Source: Onthophagus taurus
Taxonomy: Eukaryota; Arthropoda; Insecta; Coleoptera; Scarabaeidae
Assembly: GCF_036711975.1 (NCBI RefSeq)
Contig: NC_091970.1
Span: 3,789,501-3,853,500 of the forward strand
Direction of reading: 5' to 3'
Length of the DNA: 64,000 nucleotides
A program made the translations under genes and the position numbers. Shown in pieces: positions 1 through 12,100 of the stretch (position 1 is its first letter; each line of letters opens with the position of its first letter). The notes below the pieces were generated by a model. The model was not told the origin of the DNA, did not search any database, and was given only the letters and a program-made list of their open reading frames with translations.

Positions 1-178
1 ACATCTCAATTAGAATAGACATAACCATAGGACATAACCTCACTTATTTTTAGTGGAAAAACTTTTTTAATTTGCTTTAAATTTCTTAAATTGAATATTT
101 AATTAAATTATTTAGGTTGGTGGAAAATAAAATTCCCTTGTAGCACTTGACGTTTAATTAATAATGCAGTTATTGTTA

Positions 179-2262
179 TTAATTATTTTGGTCGCAACTC
201 CCATAAAAACGCAATACAAGAAATAATAATCCCCAAAATCCATAACGCAAAAGCCCCCTCTAAATGCGTAAAAGATAATTTAATTAAACTTGATGAATGT
301 GGTTGATGTCCGGAATTATGAACTGCTTCTTGTAGTTTCATGTCACTGTTTCTTACACTAACCTAAAAAAAAATTTACAACTTATAAATAAATTAATTTG
401 TACCGTTACTTGATATTCCCAAAAGCTAGGTAAACCAGTTTGGGATATTTCCAAGATTAAATTATCAAACTTCGGGGTTAAAATGGAACTTTTCCTCAAC
501 ATAACGATGCAATAATCCCAATAAATATCCTGGGACATTAATCGACGTTCTTGAATTCCCTCCTTTGTTATGTATTCACCAATTGCGTAATGACCTTTTT
601 GGTTAAAACAAATGAATTAATTTTAAACAAATATTGGGAGAATTAACCTCCATGTAAACGTTCGATTGCAAAGGCGAACGATTCGTTGTTTCTTTTCCTT
701 AAATCATCCGGTGATCCTTTATAAAAATTGTTGACGACTTCTTTATAAACATCCTAAAACAGAAACAAATTTAGTTTGTTTAATTCCTAAATAAGTACGA
801 ATTACACTATTATCATCATACAACGAAGAAATCCAAGCATAAGAAGATGCACCCCATTTAACATCACTTTTAATCAAATCATAAACATCATCAATTGTTC
901 CTTTGTACCTTAAATTAAAGTTAAGTCACTTTATTAAATAAAAACGTGTAATTTACCTCGGCACCGTCATAATGCTGGCTAAACCCGAGTTATACAAAGT
1001 AGCTGTCATTAAACTCAACAATAAAGACAAAGCGAAAATGATTCTCGAATTAGAGGGAAATTTCGGTATACTTTGTAACAAAAAAATCGATTGAGTTAAT
1101 ATAAACGATTTCATTAAATTCTCTTGTAAAAACGATCTAAAATAGATATGTAGTTTAAAATTTGTTGTGAAGTTATGCAACCCAATTTACTTTGACGTAT
1201 TAAACGTCAAAACATAAAAGATTGATGAAAAGATGATGATGATCGCGATAATTAACACGATCCATAATTTCCATGAAAATGCGAGGAATGGGGTAATCCA
1301 ACCCCCGATTATCTTGGGTTTGGGAGCTATGCAAGTAACCCCAGTTCGAATCGTTGGTTTGGTGAAGTCCAAAAAGTGAAAATCGTGTTCCCAAGTGTAT
1401 AAAGCGCCTTAAATTTCGATTTTAAAACGATTTTGTGATAAGTTAAGAAATTACCAATTCCAACGTCTCCTTTATCCATCGCTAAATTTCCTAAAATTCC
1501 AATTCCGGTCCAATTATCGTAAATTTCGCCCCACATCCCTACATCGTCAACAAGAAAAGTCGGGGTCATTTTGTATCTTTTCGCGAATTCTAGCACCACT
1601 AACATTTCAGTTCCATCTTTATTACCTAAAATTAAAAAAATAAATAAAGTACATGAATTGAATCAAGCGAAAAAATTAAAAAATTAACCAGGAATTGAGT
1701 AAGGTTCATAATTAAAAGTTGCAATTTTGAGCTCCCTCCCGTTTTGATCTTGTAATTTATCCAAATAAAGATTAAAATTGAACGAAAAACTTTGATTCTT
1801 TAAAAACCACTTATCAAGCAGCACAATTTCTCTCTGTGATTTCTCTCCAACGTATCTATGAGTGTACATTCCAAAAATGGAATCATATCCCAACCAGAAT
1901 TTATCGTCAAAATCAAATTCTTTCGAAACCATTACAACATCCGCAACGTAATTGATACTTTTCGACGAAAATATCTCAAAATTTCCACCAAAAATTAAAT
2001 ATCGCCTGAAATTGAATCTTTCCAAATTCGATTTTAATAAAAATTCGAAATTTTCGAAAATCCCCAAATCATTTTCGCACGAAATCACGATCCCCTGACA
2101 CCCATGGTATTTAAAAACGACGTTTTCGTCGATTTTTTCATCACAACCAACTGATACAATCGGAATTTTCGAGTTATACTCGAAATGGTTGTTGCTAAAT
2201 ATCAAAATGCAATGAAATTGATTGAAATACGTTGAAATTAGGAGGTTGGCTAAAACGTGCAT
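179..2262 (-). CDS. Ionotropic receptor (divergent iGluR-family chemoreceptor, Ir41a-like)
   Basis: Spliced gene on the minus strand; seven or so exons can be joined by eye with GT..AG borders. Exon 1 (2262 down to about 1690) gives a signal-peptide-like start and the short amino-terminal region, ending in ATFNYEPYSIPG, the start of ligand-binding lobe S1. S1 continues with WGEIYDNWTGIGILGNL; an intron then joins GDVGIG to ALYTWEHDF (exon start 1407). Next come TGVTCIAPKP, TM1 (KLWIVLIIAIIIIFSSIFYV), a pore/TM2 exon containing LYNSGLASIMTVPR (about 955-1135), the S2 lobe exons near 905-800, 755-650 and 590-410, and TM3 ending FYGSCDQNN with stop at 179-181. The pattern fits insect antennal IRs (ligand-gated cation channels of sensory neurons). 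The Ir41a/Ir76a-type assignment rests on the GVTC.APKP block and is tentative. The start is the first Met before the hydrophobic leader; an upstream exon cannot be excluded. Confidence 0.85.
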
Positions 2263-2499
2263 TTTTCTGGGTTAATAAATGTGAAAGGTGCGTCTATATG
2301 GGTTTTGGGGTACAATTTGTGTGTTTGCTCAAATTAGGATATTATGGACTTAAAAGAATTCTTAATCATAAGGAAATTGATGTAAATACGCATTTGGTTA
2401 TTTACATAGTTGAAACTAAGTTTAATGATGGTGCAATGGCAGAAAATGATTTAAATAATTTTAATTTGTTGATTAGTTGACGAGAATTCTTTTTATTTT

Positions 2500-3000
2500 T
2501 TAGGATTGGCGACATTGATTTGAAATGTCAAATTAGAACTTAAAAGGTGAGTTATGTTTTTTAATCATAAACTTTAATGTGTTTATAAATATTGTTTCGG
2601 GTTTTGCTTCAAGGAGATTTAACAAGAAAAAGGTTAGTTTCACTTAGATTTTCTTTTATAAATTGGATTTTTTTAATTTATCAGTATTAACCGAGTAGTA
2701 AACGTAATTATCGTAACTGTTTATTTTACTTTGTAACTGGGTTAAAGAATTAATGCGCTAATCTCTTATAAATAAAAAAAAAATGTTACAAATGAAAGAA
2801 AAGTTATAATTTCTATACAAAATTTAAATTATTAAAAAAATTTTTAAGTTAAATATCATTGAATTTGAAAATGACTCGCTAGATGTCGCTGAAATTCATT
2901 CCACTGAACATAATTATAACTAATAATAATTTTTATTAATTGCTATGAATTGAGCTCAAAAAATCATTATTATTTAAATAAAATTTAAGATCTAACATTA
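2500..3000. repeat. Diverged segmental-duplication copy, upstream of the Nudix gene
   Basis: This stretch begins TTTAGGATTGGCGACATTG and runs through GGGTTAAAGAATTAATG and AAAATGACTCGCTA. It aligns along its length with 4510-4960, clearly related but with many substitutions and small indels, and its first 130 bases recur again near 5170-5300. No coding capacity is evident. It is one flank of a local duplication that brackets the Nudix gene. Confidence 0.75.
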
Positions 3001-3530
3001 AATATTAACAACAACCTCAAAATCACGAAAAAAATAAATTCGAAGTGGATTGACACTTGAGGTTATGTTGACTTAAAAATATTTATTATTCTTTTGATAA
3101 GGCATTCACCAATCTCTTTTATGGGTCAAAAATAATAAATTTATATATTTTAGGGAAAAACTTATTTATTATTACATTAATTAATCATGAACAAATTGAA
3201 GTAAATGTGTGTATTGGGTTGCCTACACTCTACACTACAATTATTTTTAAAATGACATAACCTTAAAATTTTTCGTACTAATTTAAAGTATTATGTTTAA
3301 TAATACTTTAGTTGTAATGCAACCTTTGAAACGATTGATAACGCAACGAAAATCGCGAAGTCACTCAGTTAAATGTATTTAGTAAGAGTGTTACGAAAGT
3401 TTTCGATTAGATACGTTAATATTTTATGGTATAGAGGTTATGTATTCAACAATTTAAAGTAAGATTATTTTATTTACGCATTAATTAAATTAATCAGATC
3501 ATTTTAAGTATTAGAAGAAAATTTGTTGAT
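3001..3530. other. Intergenic spacer and 5' flank of the Nudix gene
   Basis: AT-rich sequence with no supported gene. It holds one copy of the dispersed motif GGTTGCCTACACT near 3212 and several AGGTTATG motifs. The last 100-200 bases are presumably promoter and 5' UTR of the Nudix gene at 3531; no TATA box stands out. Confidence 0.5.
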
Positions 3531-4322
3531 ATGGCCGCTTATCGGAATCCGAATATATTACGAGGATTTATGGATCGTTATAATGGGATTATTATATCAT
3601 CGGAGGTAGAAGATTGTGATATTAAAGATTTTCCAATGAAACTGGAGGAATCATTGAAGTACTGGGATAATCAAAAATTAAGAGGAATTTGGTTTAAAGT
3701 TTTGATGGAACACTCGGAATGGGTCCCCGTTTTAACCAAAAGCGGTTTTAAATTTCATCACGCGAAAGAACACTACATAATGTTGTATAAGTGGCTTCCG
3801 AAAGATGAACCTTGCGCTATCCCACCTTACGCACACACAACTTTGGGTGTTGGATGCTTGGTCGTTAACGAAAACGATGAAATATTAGTCGTACAAGAAA
3901 ATCATCTCAAATTCGATCATTGGAAATTACCTGGAGGGTACGTAGAACCCGGTGAGAATTTAATCGATGCTGCAATAAGGGAGGTTTTCGAAGAAACCAA
4001 CATAAAAACGAAATTTGACAGTTTATTGACTTTAAGACATGGACACGGGGGAACTTTTGGGTGTTCAGATTTATATGTGGTGATTTCGTTGAAACCGTTA
4101 AATGTTGATATAAAGAAATCACAATTTGAATTAGCTGATTGTAAGTGGATGAAATTGGATGAGTACATGAATCACCCACAAGTACATAAATTAAATCGGT
4201 TGTTTTTGAAGAATTATTTGGATTATAAAAAGGATAAAATATGTATACAATGCGAAAATGATGTTCACCCGATTCTAAAAAAGCCTTACTCGGTTTATCA
4301 TGTTATTAAAGATAAATTATAA
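3531..4322 (+). CDS. NUDT6: Nudix hydrolase, NUDT6 family
   Basis: Single uninterrupted coding exon of 263 residues. Residues about 5-95 match the NUDT6-type N-terminal domain (GIWFKVLMEHSEWVPVL, then FHHAKEHYIMLYKWLP). Residues about 103-235 are the Nudix fold, with the Nudix box at 136-158: GYVEPGE, then REVFEETNI. This fits GX5EX7REUXEEXGU except that the usual Gly near the end is Asn (TNI). The catalytic Glu cluster (E151, E154, E155) is present. VNENDEILVVQE before the box and SDLYVVISLKPL after it are typical of NUDT6. Nudix enzymes hydrolyse nucleoside diphosphates linked to X; the substrate of this subfamily is not settled. The Met at 3531 is preceded by AT-rich non-coding sequence and gives a full-length family member. 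Duplicated debris of its 3' end lies downstream. Confidence 0.92.
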   Translation: MAAYRNPNILRGFMDRYNGIIISSEVEDCDIKDFPMKLEESLKYWDNQKLRGIWFKVLMEHSEWVPVLTKSGFKFHHAKEHYIMLYKWLPKDEPCAIPPYAHTTLGVGCLVVNENDEILVVQENHLKFDHWKLPGGYVEPGENLIDAAIREVFEETNIKTKFDSLLTLRHGHGGTFGCSDLYVVISLKPLNVDIKKSQFELADCKWMKLDEYMNHPQVHKLNRLFLKNYLDYKKDKICIQCENDVHPILKKPYSVYHVIKDKL

Positions 4323-4329
4323 ATAAATT

Positions 4330-4965
4330 TGGGAATTTTAAGGTTATGTCAATTTTTAGGTTATGTTTAGTTTTAGGCAATAATTATTTTTGTGTAAATT
4401 TCATTGAATCTTTAAAAAAAGATATGGAGGAGGTTAATATTAAGGATAATCAAAGAGTAAATACAAGAAAAATCAAATAAATTGTATTTTTAAGATTTTT
4501 TGGTTTCCTTTCATTATTTAGGATTGGTAATGCTGATTTGAAATGTCAAATTATAACTTGACAAGTGAGTTGTGTTTTTTAATTAGAAACTTAGAAGTTT
4601 GAACTTAGAAACTTTGAACAAAAAAGGTTTTTATATTTTACGAGTATTAATCGAGCAATAACCCAAATTATCGTAAATGTTAATTTTCCATTGTATCTGG
4701 GTTAAAGAATTAATGTTATAATCTCCTATAAATAAAAAAAATGTTGCAAATGAGAGAGAAGTTGTAATTTTTATAAAAACTATTAATTTAGAAAAAAAAG
4801 TTAGGTTAAATGTAATTGTATTTGAAAATGACTCGCTACATGTCGTATTACACTCAAATCACTCAACATAATTATAAATAATAATTCTTGTTAAAATTTA
4901 ATTGCGATAAATTTGCTCGAATCATTTTTACTCAAATAAAATGTGAAATCCAACATTAGGCGGAT
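4330..4965 (+). repeat. Duplicated flank array, unit 1 downstream of NUDT6
   Basis: Just after the NUDT6 stop, the sequence GGTTATGTCAATTTTTAGG and the following 140 bases recur at about 5377-5520. From 4510 the sequence aligns with 2500-3000. Together these show that a unit of NUDT6 3' end plus downstream flank has been copied several times. No open reading frame of note. Confidence 0.75.
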
Positions 4966-5610
4966 TATCTTGTTATTAAAGGTAAATTATAAATTTGGGA
5001 ATTTGAGGTTATGTTTACTTTTAGACTAATTATTTTTGTGAAAGTTTTATTGAATCTTAAAAAAAACGAAGTAAAACGAGAAAATGTATGCAGGAGGTTA
5101 AGAATAAGGATAATCAGAGTAAATAAAATTTTTTTTTTTATTTTTACGATTTTTAAGATTCCTTTTATTGTTTAGGATTGGTGACACTAATTTGAAATGT
5201 CAAATTATAACCTGAAAAGTTAGTTGTTTTTTAATTAGAAACTTTAAAGAGTTTATAAAAAATATTGTTTCGAAATTTACTTCAAGATTCAACAAAAAAA
5301 AGGTTAGTTTTACTTAGATTTTCTTCAATAAATTGGATTTTTTTAATTGTACGAGTATTAACTGGAAATTTCGAGGTTATGTCAATTTTTAGGTTATGTT
5401 TACTTATAGACAATTATTTTTGTGTAAATTTTATTGAATCTTCAAAAAAGAGAAGTAAAACCATAGCCGCAGATATGGAAGAGGTTAATAATAAGGGTAA
5501 TCACAGAGTAAATACAAAAAAAAAATGTAAAGTTACAAACCACCAGATGATTGATTATCTAATAATCTTCCTTAAAATAATTGTTTTGTATTTTTACGAT
5601 TTTTAAGTTT
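4966..5610 (+). repeat. Decayed partial copies of the NUDT6 3' end and flank
   Basis: Around 4962-5000 the sequence TTATCTTGTTATTAAAGGTA closely resembles the last codons of NUDT6 at 4295-4320 (TTATCATGTTATTAAAGATA) plus its 3' flank. A further partial copy starts near 5360. These are gene-tail fragments without the Nudix domain, so they are duplication relics rather than working genes. Short open frames here (for example 5265-5606) are not supported. Confidence 0.7.
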
Positions 5611-6128
5611 CGTTGTTGCAAAATAATAATAACAATACTGAAAGAATAATCTCTCGTGCACATTATAATAAAATACTCTTCAAAATTACATCTTTTTTGA
5701 CGAGATACAATAGAGAAATAACAAGGTTATATTTACAAAGCGAAATGAGTCGTAATGATAAACATTTTTAAAAATTAAAAAAGGGGAAATAAAATTTTTA
5801 ATCAACAGAAACAACATTTAAAAATAAACAAATAAAAGCTTAGAATCCGAATTCGTTCTAAAAGCTAGGTTATGTAGATTCGTTACATATTTTTTATAAA
5901 TTTATATCATAGTGATAGTAAAAAAGGTTAAAAAAATTAATTTCTTTTTTCAATCCTTTTAGGAAGACAATTCTAACTAATTACTTTTTTTTTCTTTTAA
6001 AGTACAAAGTGTAAAAATTCTTTCTTATCAAAATATTATAATAATCACATCGTTATCTGCATTTTTAAATTTTAAAATTTTAAGGCTCACACCAAATCGG
6101 CGTGATTTCTTCGGCAGTTTATTTTTAT
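5611..6128. other. Spacer and likely 3' UTR of Dlg5
   Basis: AT-rich sequence without coding potential. The part nearest 6128 would be the Dlg5 3' UTR on the minus strand. No repeat family other than AGGTTATGT motifs was recognised. Confidence 0.5.
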
Positions 6129-9100
6129 TTATTGTACCGGAACCCATTGACTTTTCGTATGTTCCGCATCTATTGCAGCTTTCACTTGGGTACACATATA
6201 TGCAATATTTACTCCAGCAGGAATTGTTGCTAAAAAAATTTAATAAATAATTAATTATATTGAATAATAATTAAAACTAAAACTAACAGTAGATCTATAA
6301 CTAGAAAAATTATAGTTTGAAGCTTTATAGTTCTAGGTCTAGTGTTAGTTCTAGTTTTACTTTAATGAAAAGTACACAACAATCCAGCACTGAATAAGTC
6401 AATTAAGTACCAGTTATTAAATGATGATATTCCGCTTCTAATTTCAAACAGTGTTCGTACATTTCCTTCGCAGCTTTACCAGAAAGCTTATCCATCGGAT
6501 ATCTCGTGTCTTTTACCTCTTTAATTTGTTTGGTACTTTTAAATTTTATTAATAAAACGATAGGATAGAGTTGGTTTCGGTGAAGTTTCTCAACCGACGA
6601 AACAGAAACGTTCAACATACAGTGTAATCTCTAAAAAAATAAACAATTTATTTTTTTTTAAAGTTACTCATTAATTAACTCACCGCGCTGCAAACAGATC
6701 TTATCGCAGCGACTGTAATGCACTCGAAATAATTTCCTTTCCTTCGGTAATCGACAATTAAATTCTCGGCCATCTCAGTTTCTAAAGCAGCTTGAGTACA
6801 ATGTCGCGGTTCGGCTAAAACTTTTTTAAATTTTTCGGGGAAATCGTTAACTAATTTATCGACGACGTATTCAGCTAAGGGGCCGAGAACCAAAACGGGT
6901 CTAAATTCGGGGTAATCTAATTTTTCAACTCGTTGATACGAACACATCGATAAATCTTCGTGTAAACTACCGTTATCGGAATACCAACCGGATGAAACGT
7001 TAAAAGTCGCGATTTCTTTTGAATCTCTCGATCCCGTTCTTTGATGCTTTTTCCGTCTAAAAAAACTTCTCCGTGCCGTGGTACTACCGCGATTTTCCAA
7101 ATCCGTACTACTCCGTCTCACTAAAATTTCTTCTTCCACTTTATATTTACTCGGAATAATTCCGCATTGTTGTCGATGACCATCCGAATCCAATTTCCAC
7201 GCCCTCCAATGACCGGGAATCCCATTAAACATAGTATTATCCACGTAGAGCACGTCATCTTTGTTAAAACAAAGTTGTAAACTATCGGTCAAATCACTCC
7301 CGCTACGATCAAAACAACATCGGATGTACAAACTATCCCCCGGTTTATCTTTAATTTCATTGTAACGATCGATCCGATAATGAGCTAAAACGGTCACTTT
7401 ATCGGCGGGTTTAGCCAATTCGTACGCGGCTTCTTCCGCGGTCGCATGACGAAGATCACTTCCGTTGTATTCTAAGATTTGATCCCCAGTGCGGAGCCCC
7501 GCGTCGTATGCTAACGAATCTGGTTGGACGGAATGAATGAAAATACCAACGGAATTTCCACCAACAAGTGATATTCCTAAATTCGAAGTTTTTACCGTTT
7601 CAATGTAAAGATAACGAGGTTCATCTTCACCCCTGCAACAAAAAAAGTGAGGTTATAAATTATTGACATGACTTTTTAACTTCACAATATTTTGAAAAGT
7701 ACTCACTAGATGTCGCTACATAAAATTGATTTGACATTTGAGGTTATGTCGATTTAACTTACCTATTTGAGCTACTTTGTCGTTGTAACGATGAACTTGG
7801 TTGTGAAGATCGACTTAAAGTTGTTTGCCCGCTTAAATTTGATAACGGTAAACTAAGCGAAGCAGGATGACTTTTCCGTATTTCTTTCGGTGAGTTACAA
7901 GGGGTTGGTTCGCCGTCCCCATCATCGTTTGAACTCGACCCGGAACATGAACCCGAACCGTCTAATTCTTGAAATTCAGAAAATGAAAATTCTAAAAGTA
8001 ACACAGGTGTTAAATTTCGATTAAAACGACAAAGTTTACTCACTATCGGGGCTGTATTGAACCAACATCGTAATAGAATTTCCGCATTGCCTCAAAACGT
8101 TGGCGGCTAAAGCATAGGTGGCACTACGCATGTTAATTCCGCAAACTTCCAGGAGTTGATCCCCGATTTGTAGTCCAACTCGACTTGCTAAACTGTTATC
8201 GTTTACGGCAGAAACGAAAATCCCCCCAGTTTCCGGACAATTAATTTGAATCCCTAGCGGTTCGTTTGATTTATCGATATGAACCTTTCGAAGTTCCCCC
8301 GGGAGTGGTTTATGGGGCCAACAATAATGATGTCGTTTAACGGCGTTTTCTGGATTTAACACTTCCACTTCAAAAATTGGCATTGGGGAACCCCTCTCGG
8401 AAGTTCTCTCAATACTCCCAGTACTCAATTTTCCAGCAGAGTTTTTTGAGGTTACACTCGGATTTGAAGGTATTCGGATACGTTGGTTTTCTTTTTTTCT
8501 CGGATAAGTACCGTTGTCGTAATTGATACTGATTTCTGTGTCTCTATATTGAGTGTGTGAGTGCGGAAGGATCGGTCTGACTAAGTATGGGGCCGTATCC
8601 GGAGGGAGAGTGCAACAGCAACTTTCATGACTCGTGGGGAAATTAATCGGGGAAGGATTAGAATGGGGGTGTGGGTGCGGGTGAAACGAATTCGGTAAAC
8701 GGAGTGGTCTCGTGAATAAAGTGGTGTGAATCGAATCCCGATCAGAACTTGAATTATTACATTTCGAGGTTATGTTTTTATTTTTTTTGTAATCAATCAA
8801 AATATCTTTTTCGCTAATTAACGAAGGAGGTTTTGGAAAATAAAAACTATCCTTCGATTTAATATTCATGCTTAAGCGATTCTCTCGCGACGAATCGTAC
8901 TCGAGCATCTTATTCGCCTTCAATTTTTCGAACGAGTTATTCACCTTGAACATTTTCGTGAAATGCGGGTTGTTATTGTCGAAACTTTTAGATGTCATGT
9001 GTCGTGCGTTATTCGCAATAGAAATCGGCACCGGATTTGAATTTCTTATACTATTACTCGGTGGTGGCCGAACGTAATCATCATGACTCGGATTTGTTAA

Positions 9101-12100
9101 TAAACTTAAAGGTGCTCGATCTTTACGTTTTGCCACGATTGTTCCTGTATCATTTTGAAGCACATTTGTAGCTCTAACCTAAGAAAAATAACAAAATAAT
9201 TTTTTAGGTTAATTTTTTTTTAAGACGACAACAAAATAATTTTTGAGGTTATTTTTTTTTTAAATTGACATAACAGAAAAATTTTTGAGGTTAATTTTTT
9301 TTTAAATTGACATAAAATAATTTTTGAGGTTAATTTTTTAAACAAAATAATTTTTGAGGTTAATTATTTACCTTAGGCCAAGTTCCCCCATTTTTTTCTG
9401 AACTACTCATCCCGGTTGAAATTCGCTTAGTTTTTTTCGGTTCGTGATAATCGATAACATTATCTAAAGCAGCTATGGCTTGTTCTTGTTCGAAGGTAGC
9501 GTTGCTTAAATCAAGCGGATTCGGGGAGCTATTTCTATATTTTTTCTTTTCTTCGCTTCGATTCCGATCTTTGGAGTTTCTCCTTCCCCTCACCATATCC
9601 AGTTTTTCTTTCAACCAAGCCCCGCTGTTCTTTTCGTGGTTTAAACACCTCCGATCGAAATCTCTCCCGTAATCTTGCGAAGGAAAATCCTCGGTTTGCG
9701 AGCTTCTATTTTCTTTTTTGTACCGTTGAACGGGCATGAACACGTTCGTTGTGCACTCGGGGTCTAAATAGCTCATTTTTAAAGTTGTTATCGATAACAT
9801 ATCAGCTCTGTCATCGTTTAGCATCGCCAACGCTTCGTGGATGCTTTCTAACCCGTCCATAGATTTGTTATTAATTCTTAAAACGCGGTCACCAACCACT
9901 AAACTACTATCTTTCGAAGCGAGGCTTCCCTCGCTTATTTTACTTATATAAACCCCTGATTCCAATGATAAACCATGGCACCCAGAGGCTAATCGCGCCG
10001 TGTACACCCACCGCGCAACTTTCGAATTATTTTGGTGCCGATTTTGCGGTTGATTCGATGTTGGGGACCAATTCGCGCTCCTCCTCCGCCTAATCACCAT
10101 GTGGACAACTGGGCCGCTTGTACGTAATGTTTCGATCACCATCCGTTTCGAAACGTTCGAACAAACCAAATTTTGAACTTGAGTTAAACAATCGTTCACT
10201 CTAAAATTAATTAATTAACACCATTTCTAATTAATAAATAAAGATTTACCTCAATTTTCCATCTGCGATAGACCCCTTGGTAACTGAAGCAACATAAATC
10301 CCGGTATCATTCGGATAATGAGGATCTTCGCGGCCCGAAACCAATTCAAACCCTAAATCGCCCTCCATAGAGATTCCCGTTAAATCCATTTCTAAAATTT
10401 CCGTCTCCCATTCTTGCATATCACTATCGATGGCACTATCATGCGAGTGATTGTATTCGTTGTTCCGAAATTGATTTTGAGCTTGAGCTTCTTTATCCAT
10501 GTGTAGCTTAAACGCTTGTTTAAGCATTTTATTTTCTTTTAACATATCGTTCCTTTGCTTCTTAATGTTATCGGATTCCCGTAAACTCTCCGCTAAATCC
10601 GATACGGCCCGATCGCGCTCTTTACGCATATTATCACAAAGCGTTCTGATACTTTCTCTTTCCAAAACGATTTTATCGCGCTCGGAGAACGCCCAATCTC
10701 TTCTTCCTTTGGAAACTTCCGCCTCCTGAATCGCTTCTGCAAGCTCCGTTTGGACTTTATCTAAGTTTTTCCGTAAAGACTCCAACTCTTGATTCGCCTG
10801 GTCTAGGTTATCGAGTCGAGATTGTCTTTGTGAGAAACTCCTTGAATCAACCTGAACCTCCTTTCTCGTTGAATTCTCACCGAGCAAATTCAAACTTTCC
10901 AAACGACTTGTCATCATATCCCTCGAATCTTCCTTCGATGCGTTGTACTCGCCGAATTTCTCCCTTAAATCGTTACAATCCTTCAAGGCTTTATCACGGT
11001 CTAATAAGGCACTCGTTATTTCTCTCCGTAAACTTTCCATTTGATAATTCAAATTTTGCTTTTCCTCGATTAATTCTTTGTTGGTTGCTTCGAGTAATTT
11101 ATTTTTTTTGTAAGCTTGGGTTAGATCATCGCTTAATTTCTCCATTTCTTTGTGAACGGTGTCCCTGCAAAGCATATAACGTGAAAACCACTGCATTTAA
11201 ACTTATTTGTAATATTTAAAAAAAAATCGTTGTATTTTAAATGAATACATGAAAGAAACTGATCGAAGCGCTAAATTATTGTGTAAATACGTGATATAAT
11301 TCGTAAAAACGTAATTAGCGAGTTTAAAAATAAATGTAAACATAAAAAAAAAAATTTTTTTTAGGTTAAGAAATGTCATTTTGACACTTAATGTCATTTT
11401 ACCCCAGCTCCAGGTTAAGGTCCGTTGAGTAAACATAACTATAGACTAAGGCCCAGTTTATTCACTTTTGGTTACATTTAACTACTGGAAATATTTTCCA
11501 TGGTTGCTAATTAACCGTACGTTTCTTAAGACTGTTAAACCCGAATGATTCTAGTTCTAGGTATAGTGTTAGTTATACATAGTAACAGTGCTAGTGTAAC
11601 ACTAGAACTAAAACTATACCTAGAACTAGAATCATATGGGTTTAGCCGCGTGTCTCTAAACGCTTATTAGTGTTAGTTCTAGTTTTACACTAGCACTGTT
11701 ACTATGTAGAACTAATACTATACCTAGAATTAGAATCGTTTGGGTTTAACCGGACGTCTCTTAAGACGCTGCATAGCAATCGCTAGAATGCTGCAACTCA
11801 CACTAGAACTAGAAAGTTTGGGGTTTAGCCGTGCGACTTCAGACGTATCATTTGGGTTTAGCCACACGTCTCTAAAGACGGCTAAACCCGAATGATTCTA
11901 GTTCTACCGTCTATACTTAAATGATTTAATTAAACTAACAATTTTGTTATTAATGGTGGGAATGATGAGAGACAGCAATAACAATTATTACCAGTATTTT
12001 TTAAAATTTAAAAAGGTTGGTTCCAATTCATGTTATATTTTTAAATTTGTCGCTAAGAATTTTAAAAGTTGACGTTTGTTCAGAATTTAAACTTGTAGTA

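Noticed and set aside
3907-4179. Two overlapping minus-strand open frames opposite the Nudix gene
   Set aside because: They lie antisense to a clear Nudix coding exon and their translations show no domain; they are shadows.
5265-5606. 113-codon open frame downstream of NUDT6
   Set aside because: It runs through duplicated non-coding flank sequence; the reading frame is not kept between copies.
8868-9077. Plus-strand open frame inside the Dlg5 linker exon
   Set aside because: Antisense to a confident coding exon, hydrophobic by codon complementarity only.
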